A stretch of 64,000 bases of DNA from Anthoceros angustus (GCA_010909165.1 MU008158.1:3063478-3127477), one strand, 5' to 3'; shown: positions 47,711 through 59,288, counted from the first letter of the stretch. Notes: a model not told the origin generated them from the letters alone. Made by a program: numbers and translations.

Positions 47711-48296
47711 GGGGCCGTGCATGTGTTGATTCTTTGGGAGGACTTGGATTCACGTATTCTTGGACTTGAAGAAAGAAATATATGCTGGTTTTAGGAGGTG
47801 GCTTCCGCGACTGTGACGGTGACGTGCGGGCTGGTACAATGGAGTGGCAGTATCGGCCCCACCGCCCGCCATCTTCGTCGATGTCATCGAAGATATGGCG
47901 CCGAGTGAACGCGACCGCGGACGCGCCATCGAGGCCGGTTTGGAACCCGGAAGGTCGGCCTTGTTTGTAGACCTCCCATCTTGGCGGTTTTTTTGAAATG
48001 GGCACCAAAGGACGTTATGCACGCCGAGAAAACAACGCCGAAGCCATTTGGCATACGTTGAGGAGACCGAGATGACATAGCCTCGCGGATGGACATGGAA
48101 GCGAGTGGAGGGAAAGGGTGGTTATGGTCAGAGAGGATGGCCATTGCCCCGGCATATGTCCCGGTCGAGAGGAATCAAACGGGTTATTGCGGAAATGAAA
48201 CGATATAAAGCCAACGGGTTATTGCGGAAATGAAACGCATAAAGCTGCCAACGGGGTACGGATCTAACATAGCTGCGAAAATCGCGAGCGGCAAGG
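47711..48296 (+). pseudogene. TNP2 transposase, degraded middle region
   Basis: Links the core to the DUF4218-like part. Recognisable text is discontinuous: KLPTGYGSNIAAKI near 48,245-48,285 corresponds to the family's K-P-GYSSNI segment, after which a further frameshift near 48,290 leads to ELKCHDWHIMM. A 25-bp direct duplication (48,178-48,202 and 48,213-48,237) interrupts the region. Confidence 0.65.
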
Positions 48297-48860
48297 TTGG
48301 AGCTGAAGTGCCATGACTGGCACATAATGATGGAAGTAGTCTTCCCTATTGTCCTCCGAGGGTGCATAGACCCCGATGTGTACAAGGCGGTGGTCAAGTT
48401 AGGCCGGCTGTACAGGTGGATTTGCCAGCGGACAATACCGGGCCATGAAATCCAAGCAATGAAAGAGGAGGCAGCGAGGGTGATGTGCGATCTGGAAAAG
48501 CAATTCCCTCCAAAAATGTTTGATATATCCACTCACCTGATAATCCATCTAGTGGACGAGGTAGCTGTGCTCGGACCGGTGCACACGAGGTGGATGTACC
48601 CTGTCGAAAGATACCTTGGGACGAGGAAGCGGACTGTCCGGCAGCGCGCGAGGCCGGAGGCCAGTATAGCGTTGGGGTACTTGAAGGAGGAGAGCATGCA
48701 CTATGGGATGGCATTTTTGCGGCGTTATTATGGTCACGTTGGAGGGCTATGGAGTGCGAGGAGAGAAGGAGAGAAGGTACTCGGTCTTTGGGAGGCCGTA
48801 CAAATTGGATGCCGTGGAGACACTTATGTGTTGTACCACATGGAGGTGATGCGTTTCTAG
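48297..48860 (+). pseudogene. TNP2 transposase C-terminal region (DUF4218-like), open 187 residues
   Basis: ELKCHDWHIMMEVVFPIVLRG, then LEKQFPPKMFDISTHLIIHL, VLGPVHTRWMYPVERYLG and RARPEASIALGYLKEESM follow the family pattern (LKSHDCHVLMQ, FPPSFFDIMVHL, GPVYLRWMYPFERY, RPEASIVERYIAEE). It is the same gene as the two preceding entries in another phase. Further C-terminal text continues weakly to ~49,050. It starts with an ATG only by chance inside the original frame. Confidence 0.85.
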
Positions 48861-49089
48861 ATATGTACGAGGAAGAGGTCGGGAGGTATGGTTCACGTGG
48901 AGACCGGCGAACTTTCAAGGTTTGCATGCGGAAGGGCTGCCAACGCATGGGAGAATCACCGGCTATGACGGATGAAGTGCGCGCTATCATGGACGGTCCA
49001 CGAATGGAGGCGAGCTTATCGGCATATGTGGAACAAAGGCAGCCACCTTAGAACTATAGAGGCGATAGACGGCCGGAGCACTAAGGACA

Positions 49090-52000
49090 AAGGCGGTGCT
49101 CGCAAAATTTTTAATGAGCGGACGGATGAAGGTTGTGAAGGAGAGCGAGTGTTTATGGTCACATACAGAAATTTTGCGCGTGCACTGGGAGGAGTACAAG
49201 CCATGTCAAGGTTCGCATACGAGTGTGAGCCGAGTGGACCCGTGCCATCATTGCGACATCGTACCGGATTCGACCGTGAACATGGAGAGACTTTGCACAT
49301 ACAGTGCGCTCCATCGATGGCCCATTTGTGTGGCCCTCACGTAACCCAATGCATGCTACATCCAGAGGCGGATGAAGGTTGTGAAGGAGGCGAGTGTTTA
49401 TGGTCACATACAGAAATTTTGCGCGTGCACTTCGGGAGGAGTACAAGCTGTTATGAAGGTTCGTTGGTACAGTGTGAGCCGAGTGGACCCAGGCCATCAT
49501 TGCGGACATCGTTCGGATTCGACACGTGAACATGGAGAGACTTTGCACATACAGTGCGCTCCATCGATGGCCCATTTGTGTGGCCCTCACGTAACCCAAT
49601 GCATGCTACATCCGAGGCGATGGATGAAAACATCGGGTGGGTGGCGTTCCGCACAAAGACGGGATGGAGGGGTAGGAACCCATGGATTGAGGCGATAGGA
49701 ATGATCGTAATTGGGGTAGAGATGATGACGAGCAAGTGACGGGTTTGCCGACCTGCATAATATGGCGCGCTTGCCAGGCATATTAATCCTCCACTGTATA
49801 TGAAACGAATAAACGTCAGTACCCAGCACAGCGAACACTAAATGCCTCGAATGCACATTGGTGACGCTGTACCCGATGGTAGGCTGCCGGAAGTCAATGA
49901 ACAAGGGATATGAGTGCAGAAGCGGCGTCCGCTGGCGTCATGTTTCGTGAATTGCCTCAAGGACGCCAAGGATGGCTCATATGTTTCAAATCTAAGGCGC
50001 CGTTGTATGGAGGAGTACAAGCTGTTATCAAGGTTCGTTGGTGAGTGTGAGCCGAGTGGACCCAGCCATCATTGCGGACATCGTACACCGGATTCGACGT
50101 GAACATGGAGAGACTTTGCACATACAGTGCGCTCCATCGATGGCCCATTTGTGTGGCCCTCACAGTAACCCAATGCATGCTACATCCGAGGCGATGGATG
50201 AAAACATCGGGTGGGCGATGGCGGTTCCCCGGCACGGGATGGAGGTAGGAACCCATGGATTGAGGCGAGATAGGAATGATCGTAATTGGGGTAGAGATGA
50301 TGGCGCAAGTACGGGTTTGCCGACCTCCATAATATGGCGGGCTTGCGGGCATTAATCCTCCGATATGAAACGAATAAGCGTCGATTCGACCAGAACACTA
50401 AATGCCTCGAATGCACATTGGTGTGACCCGATGGTAGGCCGGAAGTCAATGAACAAGGGATATGAGTGCAGAAGCGGCGTCCGCTGGCGTCATGTTTCGT
50501 GAATTGCCTCAAGGACGCCAAGGATGGCTCATATGTTTCAAATCTAAGGCGCCGTTGTATGGAGGAGTACAAGTCTGTCAAGGTTCGTACGAGTGTGAGC
50601 CGAGTGGACCTGTGCCATCATTGCGACATCGACACGGATTCGACCGTGAACATGGAGAGACTTTGCACATACAGAGTGCCCATCGATGGCCCATTTGTGT
50701 GGCCCTCACGTAACCCAATGCATGCTACATCCGAGACGATGGATGAAAACATCGGGTGGGCGGTGCTCGCACCAAAGACGGGGATGGAGGGGTAGGAACC
50801 CATGGATTGAGGCGATAGGAATGATCGTAATTGGGGTAGAGATGATGACGCAAGTGACGGGTTTGCCGACCTCCATAATATGGCGGGCTTGCACATTAAT
50901 CCTCCATACGAATAAACGTCGATCAAAGACAACAACACTAAATGCCTCGAATGCACATTGGTGACGCTGCAGGCGGTAGGCTGCGGAAGTCAATGAACAA
51001 GGGATATGAGTGCGGAAGCGGCCCGCGCGCCATGTTTCGCAATTGCCTCAAGGACGCCAAGGATGGCTCATATGTTTCAAATCTAAGGCCCAGCTTGTAT
51101 GGACCGGAGTGCACGATACCGCCATGAGGGACGAAGGAAGGAAAAGGTTGCCTACGAGGGAGCCAAAAATTGCGGGAAGGAAGGTGAACGCATGCACGTA
51201 AATGGCGTGAGAGATAGAGGTGGCCAAGGATGTCGACCGTATGCGGCCGACGAACCTACCACAATCGGGAGGCGTCACGACGGCCGAGACAGAGGAAGGT
51301 GGAGGGATGAGGAGGGTAGGTCGTCTTGCCTATCCTCCTCATCCGCCCCATCCACCTTCCGCTCAATCGGCGAGCACGGTGGGAGGAGGCTGCCATCGCG
51401 CAAAGGAGGCAACAAAGCGTGAAGGAGGGAAGCACGCGATGGCGGGCATGTGTAGGTTCAGTTCGATGAAAACATCGGGTGGCGTGCGGTTCCGCACTGC
51501 AGGGGATGGAGGGGTAGGAACCCATGGATTGAGATAGGAATGATCGTAATTGGGGTAGAGATGATGGCCGCAAGTGGCGGGTTTGCCGACCTCCATAATA
51601 TGGCGGGCTTGCGGGCATTAATCCTCCATCGTATATGAAACGAATAAACGTCGATTAGACAATGAACACTAAATGCCTCGAATGCACATTGGTGACGTGT
51701 GCGATGGTAGGCCGGAAGTCAATGAACAAGGGATATGAGTGCGAGGCGGCGTCGCGTCATGTTTCGCAATTGCCTCGAAGGGCGCCAGGATGGCTCATAT
51801 GTTTCAAATCTAAGGCCGCCCGGTTATGCGGGAGTGCGATACCGCCATGAGGGGCGAAGGAAGGAAAAGGTTGCCTACTGAGGAGCGAAAAATTGCGGGG
51901 AAGGAAGGTGAGCATGCACAGAAATGGCGTGAGACGGATAGAGGTGGCCAAGGATGTCGACCGTATGCGGCCGACGAACCTACAATCGGGAGGCGTCTGA

Positions 52001-52170
52001 CGGCGCGACAGAGACCGTAGGAAGGTGGAGGGATGAGGAGGTAGGTCGTCTTGCCTATCCTCCTCATCCGCCCCATCCACCTTCCGCTCAATCGGCACGG
52101 TGGGAGGAGGCGCCATCGGCGCAAAGGAGGCAACAAAGCGTGAAGGAGGGAAGCCGCGATGGCGGGCATG
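49090..52170. repeat. ~250- to 720-bp tandem units after the transposase
   Basis: TGGCCCATTTGTGTGGCCCTCAC-type sequence recurs at ~49,318, ~49,568, ~50,141 and ~50,687; GGAACCCATGGATTGAG at ~49,675, ~50,249, ~50,796 and ~51,518. Units are ~550 bp, and the last two (~51,000-52,170) are longer. An inverted repeat at 51,294-51,315 / 51,334-51,360 (GGAAGGTGGA ... GATGAGGAGG against its complement, with a GC-rich bulge) recurs at ~52,020-52,085. Confidence 0.75.
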
Positions 52171-55100
52171 TAGGTTCAGTTCGATGGCGTGAAACTTGGC
52201 ACCTTCCATCCCGACGACGACATAATGGGCCGAGCTCGGGACATGGACCAAGAAAGCGAAATGTCTTTGGACCGTGTTAGTGTGTTGTGGCACACGATGA
52301 TATCGTGACGCCACGCAACACATTGTACTGTGTCGACATATAGACCAGATCCGGGATGAACGCGTCATTTCCATGTGCATTGTGTGAATGCGCTTGGATG
52401 TGCACGAAGACGATGGATGGCAAGTAGGGGGAATGGGAACTATCAAGTGGAAGAGGAGAACAACCGTCACGCTCTCATGGAGGGAGTTGGATGTAAGAGA
52501 GGAGGACGAAAATGCGGGAATGCAGAAAGGTAGCACGAACGACGGTCGGAGGGAGGAGGACAGGAAGGACCGACGGTGCAGAGGCCCTAGAAAGGGAATG
52601 GCGGCGGAATTTGTTGCGGTGGAGGTGTCATATCAACCGCCAAGGTGGGAAGGACAGGCACAATAGATGTGAATGCCCTCGTAAATGGTGTTGATAACGA
52701 GGCCTTGGTGAATGCTTTGCTGCACAAGCATGGAGTGAAATGGCTGAGGAACGCAATTGATGAGTTGTGAAAGGCGCCGTGGCACCGCCGCGTTGTTCGG
52801 TGGGCTAAGCGAAGGAGACACGAAGAAATGCCGGAGCTAGTCAGACAAAGGTTGTGAACGACTGCACGACAAGGTGGAGGGACGTTCCAAAAGCGAGAAG
52901 GCCCGTTAATCAAGTGTGTGGCGGAAGCCTTCCCGATTTAGTGTCAAGTCGTGCATAAGTAGACATTTCTCTCAAATGACGCGGACGCGAATGCCGATGT
53001 GGATGCTCAAGGCGCTACGCTGGAAGAGAGGAAAAGGGGAACTACCTCGAATAGGAAACCTTCCATGGTGGACGATGAAGAGTGGGAAGATGCCTTAGCA
53101 TGGGCACGACACGAGCTGAAAAGGAACGGCCGTTTCAGCCATCCAAGCACGAAATAGCAGCAAGGAGAGACTAGCGAAATGGCGGTATGGGTCCAAACCC
53201 GTGGGGAAAGGGAGGTCGGACAGCCGGGTGTTGCGGTTTCACAAGCGGTATGGCACGTATCCCGCAGATGACGAGGCGGTATGGCATGCTAGAGGAACGA
53301 CAAACATGGAAGGGCTATGGGCGTCCGCGGCAGGCGATTCGGTGCGGAGTTCCTCGACGTGTGAGGAGGCAAAGTATGGACGAACCCACGAGATGCGTGA
53401 GATTGCCGGGATAACGCGGGAAAAGGATCTGCGTCAATGATATAGAGTTGGAGAAGGATCCCGATCTCGTGGCCTTCCAAGGAGGAGGATAGTGGAATGG
53501 GTCAATCCCGGACAAAGGTTGTGAGCGACACAGGGTACGACAAGGTGGAGGGACGTTCAAAAGCGGAAGGCCCGGTTAATCAAGTGTGTGGCGGAAGCCT
53601 TCCAGTTAGTCTTTGAAGTCGTGCATAAGTAGACATTTCTCTCAAATGACGCGACGCGAATGCGATGTGTGGATCTGCGAAGGCCGTTCTGGAAGAGAGG
53701 GAAAAGGGGAACTACCTCGAATAGGAAACCTTCCATGGTGGACGATGAAGAGTGGGAAGATGCCTTAGCATGGGCACGACACGAGCTGAAAAGGAACGGC
53801 CGTTTCAGCCATCCAAGCACGAAATAGCGAAGGAGAGAAATGGCGGTATGGGTCCAAACCCGTGGGGAAAGGGAGGTCGGACGGACAGGTGTTGCGGTTT
53901 CACAAGCGGTATGGCACGTATCCTGCAGATGACGAGGCGGTATGGCATGCTAGAGCGACAAACATGGAAGTGGCGGTCGCGGCGAGGCGATTCGGTGCGG
54001 AGTTCCTCGGGCGTGTGAGGGAGGCAAAGTATGGACGAACCCACGAGATGCGAGATTGCCGGATAACGCGGGAAAGGGCGTTCTTGAATGATATAGAGTT
54101 GGAGAAGGATCCCGATCTCGTGGCCTTCCAAGGAGGAGGATAGTGGGAATGGGTCAATCCTTCCCGACGGTGGGGCGCTAGATGTGAGGGAAGCCGCGAT
54201 GGCGGGCAGGTAGGTTCAGTTCGATGGCGTGGCACCTTCCATCCCGACGACGAATTGGAGCAATGCGGTAGCTGCGGACATGGACCAAGAAAGCGAAATC
54301 TTTGGACCGAGTTAGTGTGTTGTGGCACACGGATGATATCGGTGGCGCTCACGCAACACATTGTACGTGTCGACATATAGACCGGTGTCCGGATGAACGC
54401 GTCATTTCCATTGTGTGAATGCTTGGATGTGCGAAGGCGATGGATGGCAAGTAGGGGGAATGGGAACTATCAAGTGGAAGAGGAGAACAACCGTCACGCT
54501 TCCGTCTGCGGAGGGAGTTGGATGTAAGGGAGGAGGAGGGAAATGCGGGAATGCAGAAGGGTAACGAACAGCGGACGGTCGGAGGAGGAGGAGGCGGGGA
54601 AGGACCGGGTGCAGAGGCCCTGGAAAGGCAATGGCGGGCGGAATTTGTTGCAGGTGGAGGTGTCATATCAACCGGCGAAGGCGGGGAAGGACGGCACAAT
54701 AGATGTGAATGCCCTCGTAAATGGTGTTGATAACGAGGCCTTGGTGAATGCTTTGCTGCACAAGCATGGAGTGAAATGGCTGAGGAACGCATGTGAGTTG
54801 TGAAAGGCGCCGTGGCACCGCCGCGTTGTTCGGTGGGCTAAGCGAAGGAGACACGAAGAAATGCCGGAGCTAGTCAGACAAAGGTTGTGAACGACTGGGT
54901 ACGACAAGGTGGAGGGACGCTCCAAAAGCGAGAAGGCCCGTTAATCAAGTGTGTGGCGGAAGCCTTCCCGATTTAGTGTCAAGTCGTGCATAAGTAGACA
55001 TTTCTCTCAAATGACGCGGACGCGAATGCCGATGTGGATGCTCAAGGCGCTACGCTGGAAGAGAGGAAAAGGGGAACTACCTCGAATAGGAAACCTTCCA

Positions 55101-56220
55101 TGGTGGACGATGAAGAGTGGGAAGATGCCTTAGCATGGGCACGACACGAGCTGAAAAGGAACGGCCGTTTCAGCCATCCAAGCACGAAATAGCAGCAAGG
55201 AGAGACTAGCGAAATGGCGGTATGGGTCCAAACCCGTGGGGAAAGGGAGGTCGGACAGCCGGGTGTTGCGGTTTCACAAGCGGTATGGCACGTATCCCGC
55301 AGATGACGAGGCGGTATGGCATGCTAGAGGAACGACAAACATGGAAGGGCTATGGGCGTCCGCAGGCGATTCGGTGCGGAGTTCCTCGACGTGTGAGGAG
55401 GCAAAGTATGGACGAACCCACGAGATGCGTGAGATTGCCGGGATAACGCGGGAAAAGGATCTGCGTCAATGATATAGAGTTGGAGAAGGATCCCGATCTC
55501 GTGGCCTTCCAAGGAGGAGGATAGTGGAATGGGTCAATCCCGGACAAAGGTTGTGAGCGACACAGGGTACGACAAGGTGGAGGGACGTTCAAAAGCGGAA
55601 GGCCCGGTTAATCAAGTGTGTGGCGGAAGCCTTCCAGTTAGTCTTTGAAGTCGTGCATAAGTAGACATTTCTCTCAAATGACGCGACGCGAATGCGATGT
55701 GTGGATCTGCGAAGGCCGTTCTGGAAGAGAGGGAAAAGGGGAACTACCTCGAATAGGAAACCTTCCATGGTGGACGATGAAGAGTGGGAAGATGCCTTAG
55801 CATGGGCACGACACGAGCTGAAAAGGAACGGCCGTTTCAGCCATCCAAGCACGAAATAGCGAAGGAGAGAAATGGCGGTATGGGTCCAAACCCGTGGGGA
55901 AAGGGAGGTCGGACGGACAGGTGTTGCGGTTTCACAAGCGGTATGGCACGTATCCTGCAGATGACGAGGCGGTATGGCATGCTAGAGCGACAAACATGGA
56001 AGTGGCGGTCGCGGCGAGGCGATTCGGTGCGGAGTTCCTCGGGCGTGTGAGGGAGGCAAAGTATGGACGAACCCACGAGATGCGAGATTGCCGGATAACG
56101 CGGGAAAGGGCGTTCTTGAATGATATAGAGTTGGAGAAGGATCCCGATCTCGTGGCCTTCCAAGGAGGAGGATAGTGGGAATGGGTCAATCCTTCCCGAC
56201 GGTGGGGCGCTAGATGTGAG
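52170..56220. repeat. ~2,035-bp tandem duplication containing ~670-bp subunits
   Basis: 52,916-53,098 equals 54,951-55,133, and 53,187 onward equals 55,222 onward. The landmark GTGTGGCGGAAGCCTTCC appears at ~52,917, ~53,586, ~54,952 and ~55,618, so each 2 kb copy itself holds two ~670-bp subunits. Frames are short (60-108 residues) with no domain. The two 2 kb copies are nearly identical from ~52,900 to 54,170, pointing to a recent duplication. Confidence 0.85.
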
Positions 56221-56379
56221 GGAAGCCATTCGAGCAGCGGGGAGCCACAAGCATGTGGTGGAGAAAACGCGCACAAATGTGCGGAAGGAAGGACGAATGG
56301 CGGGGAAGGACGAATGGCGGCGGAACCCGACATGGAGAGGGACGCCACGAGGTGAACGATCAACCATGGGAGGACAGAC

Positions 56380-57900
56380 ATCAAGGTGGTAGGCCATGGA
56401 GCACCAAATGATGTAACAAAAAAAGGGTGCGACGAGAGAAGGAAACGCTTACGGTGGGGCAAACTGATACAGCGGGGCCTGTGGGCAAGGCGACCGACAT
56501 CCGACTATGGCGGCGGGCGAGGTGGTGGTCGACACCACGAACGGCCGTGGTTGTGGCGTAACAGCAAAGTCATGATCGAGGGGGCATGGTGGTGGGTGCC
56601 AAAAACGGGGCAACGAAGAACATGGTAGGAGAGGCGCCACCGTAAGTGAGTTGTACATGGGGCCGGTACACATCCGTGGAATGGCGATGCTGGACATCAA
56701 GGCCGGTAGTGGCGCAGATGGGCGGATGGACAATGGAGGCGGAGGGGGACCGTGGGGTGACGATGTGCGCAATGGTGCCAAAAACGCTCCGCGGGGCAGG
56801 AATGGAGGCGCGAGATGTAAATGAGACATCTCACGGGATCCAGCAGCCTCCAATGGATCGACGCCACGAGGTGAACGATCAACCATGGGAGGACAGGACA
56901 TCAAGGTGGTAGGCCATGGAGCACCAAATGTAACAAAAAACAGGGTGCGACAAGAGAAGGAAACGCTTACGGTGGGGCAAACTGATACAGCGGGGCCTGT
57001 GGGCAAGGCGACCGACATCCGACTATGGCGGCGGGCGAGGTGGTGGTCGACACCACGAACGGCCGTGGTTGTGGCGTAACAGCAAAGTCATGATCGAGGG
57101 GGCATGGTGGTGGGTGCCAAAAACGGGGCAACGAAGAACATGGTAGGAGAGGCGCCACCGTAAGTGAGTTGTACATGTGTACACATCCGTGGAATGGCGA
57201 TGCTGGACATCAAGGCCGGTAGTGGCGCAGATGGGCGGATGGACAATGGAGGCGGAGGGGGACCGTGGGGTGACGATGTGCGCAATGGTGCCAAAAACGC
57301 TCCGGGGTGCAGGAATGGAGGCGCGAGATGTAAATGAGACATCATCACGGGATCCAGCAGCCTCCAATGGATCGACGCCACGAGGTGAACGATCAACCAT
57401 GGGAGGACAGGACATCAAGGTGGTAGGCCATGGAGCACCAAATGTAACAAAAAACAGGGTGCGACAAGAGAAGGAAACGCTTACGGTGGGGCAAACGTGA
57501 TGCAGGGCAGCTGTGGGCAAGGCGATCGACATCGCCGACTATGGCGAGGGCGATGAGGTGGTGGTCCCAGACACCACGAACGGCCGTGGTTGTGGCGTAA
57601 CATAGCAAAGGGTCATGATCGAGAGGGGGCATGGTGGGTGCCTCGGGAAAACGGGGCAACGAAGAACATGGTAGGGAGAGGGGCGCCACCGTAAGTGAGT
57701 TGTACATACACATCCGTGGAATGCAGACATATCAAGGCCGGTAGTGGCGCAACAGATGGGCGTGATGGACAATGGAGGCGTGAGGGGGACCGTGGGGTGA
57801 CGACATGTGTGCGCAATGGTGCCAAAAACGTTGCCATCGCGGGCAGGAATGGAGGCGAGATGTAAATGAGACATCTCACGGGATCCAGCCTCCAATGGAT
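56380..57900. repeat. ~505-bp tandem units, three copies
   Basis: GGTAGGCCATGGAGCACCAAATG recurs (20-base core) at ~56,387, ~56,908 and ~57,422; CGTGGTTGTGGCGTAACA at ~56,546, ~57,064 and ~57,585. The first two are near identical and the third has many small indels. No domain in any frame. Confidence 0.8.
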
Positions 57901-59040
57901 GATCGGCCACGACATGGTGACGATGAGGAAGAGCAGGAGGTGGCGGAAGAGGATGGAGATGTGAACGCGCCTGCGAACTTTGTACCCGACACATACCGGC
58001 CGAGCCGATGCCGAGAGCATGGACCGCATGGGCTCCAAAAAGGTGACGCAACCTATGGAGGATGGAGGAGGCCAAGAGGAAAGGAAGGGAATGCCCGGCA
58101 AGGCGATGGGGAAGGAAGAGTTACGGTCGAGGCGTGGCAGCCAAGGAACGTGACAAGCACGCAATCGGAGGCGGAAGTGGGCGGAAACAAAACAAAGAGA
58201 AGGCCGAGAAGGTAAGCTCGCAAATTGCAACGCACTCGCCACCGCTTGTGCTTACAGCCAAGGGCCATGGAATGGCATGTGGTCATATGTTCTGCAAATC
58301 CCGGAAGCAGTGGAATCGCGAGCTGCAGACGGAAGGAAAAACCAGCACCGCTTGAGGAAGGAAGGGCAAAATCGGTAACTGTGGTGGGAGGTGCAGTTCC
58401 ACCGCTGCACGACGAGGAGTAGGCCTTCACCGAAACGAACGGGCGGGCAACAGAGAATGCCAACCACAACCCCAATTCACCCCTCCAGCGAGGAGGGAGC
58501 ACGGAGGTCGCGGATGGAGATTGCGGTTCATTCCTCGCGACGAGTGAGCACGGACACCGCGGATGCGGATGCCGGTAGATTCATCCGCTACCGAGGGAGG
58601 ACGCCAATTTTGGATGTGGATGCGGCAAAGAACCGCATGTTATCTCAGAGGGTGCGAAACTACGCCTTCGTTGTTCTTGTGGACTAAGGGTTTCCAAAAC
58701 AATTTATACGGGACGCCCACAAGGGCACGAAATACGAGTGACGTGAAAGGCACCGCAGGAATAGGGTGGAAACAACGCCAGAAATTTGCAGCCGTATTGC
58801 AAAACGGAGTGGACAAATACGGATACCACTTGTAATGTACATAATTTGAAAAGGCATCGATATAAATTTTGAGTAATGACATCGGGCAATACGCACTGGA
58901 AGCCAAGGCATATTATATACTTATAGTCCGTACACGATAACAATAAAGGCGGGGAAAAACAAAGGAATGAAAGCAATAATGGCAAACCCACATGGGAAGG
59001 AGGTTCGTACCAAGCCCGCAAAATCAGAACATAAGAGGGT
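57900..59040. other. Transposon interior, right part: no firm gene
   Basis: About 1.1 kb of apparently single-copy DNA. Plus-strand frames at 58,062-58,355, 58,391-58,687 and 58,563-58,835 are basic and could be exons of a second element gene: CACTA elements often carry a TNPA-like protein, and GWKQRQKFAAVLQNGV looks protein-like. I see no diagnostic motif. Confidence 0.35.
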
Positions 59041-59042
59041 GT

Positions 59043-59266
59043 AACACTTTGGTTGTTGCAAATATGTTGAAATTTTGAAAGGGCCAAATACCGCCTCTCA
59101 CTACAATGCAACAAAATTGCAACAAGACTGTAACGCGATTGTAACAAGATGGAGGGTTGGTTACCAAGCCTGACTGTAACAAGGGGCCAAATAAGTGTAA
59201 CAAGACCCCAAGATTTCAACATATTTGCAACATGGGGGGGTTCAAATCTTAACAAAAAGTGTAACA
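59043..59266 (+). promoter_or_regulatory. Right subterminal GTAACA motif array
   Basis: GTAACA at 59043, 59141, 59176, 59197 and 59261, plus a GTAACG at ~59130, several followed by AG. The last is part of the terminal inverted repeat. Left-end counterparts are in inverted orientation. Likely transposase or TNPA-type binding sites by analogy with En/Spm; function not shown. Confidence 0.65.
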
Positions 59267-59288
59267 TAGGGGGCCATTTCTAGTAGGG
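59261..59288 (-). repeat. Right terminal inverted repeat of the CACTA element
   Basis: 28 bases, GTAACATAGGGGGCC followed by ATTTCTAGTAGGG, the inverse of 34147-34173 with one additional base in the C/G run. Followed immediately by the CAT target duplication at 59289-59291. Confidence 0.92.

Larger units (their letters stand above)
34147..59288 (+). mobile_element. Giant CACTA (En/Spm)-superfamily DNA transposon, 25.1 kb
   Basis: Both ends are present. The left end CCCTACTAGAAATGGCCCC continues to TATGTTAC (34147-34173); the right end (59261-59288) is its inverted complement over 27 of 28 positions, the only difference being one extra C. CAT is duplicated outside each end. The superfamily is supported by three independent signs: the 3-bp target duplication, a terminus one base away from the plant CACTACTAGAAA consensus (CCCTA instead of CACTA), and an internal TNP2-type transposase in plus orientation at 46.8-48.9 kb. 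Inward-facing GTAACA motifs crowd both subterminal regions. The interior is mostly nested tandem duplications. The transposase is frameshifted, so this copy is probably non-autonomous today, but the near-perfect termini suggest it could have been mobilised in trans recently. At 25 kb it is at the upper end of what I know for the superfamily. Confidence 0.9.

Noticed and set aside
34147-59288. PIF/Harbinger element, because the terminus starts CCC and the target duplication is 3 bp.
   Set aside because: The internal protein is unmistakably TNP2/Transposase_21 plus DUF4218, and the terminus otherwise matches CACTACTAGAAA.
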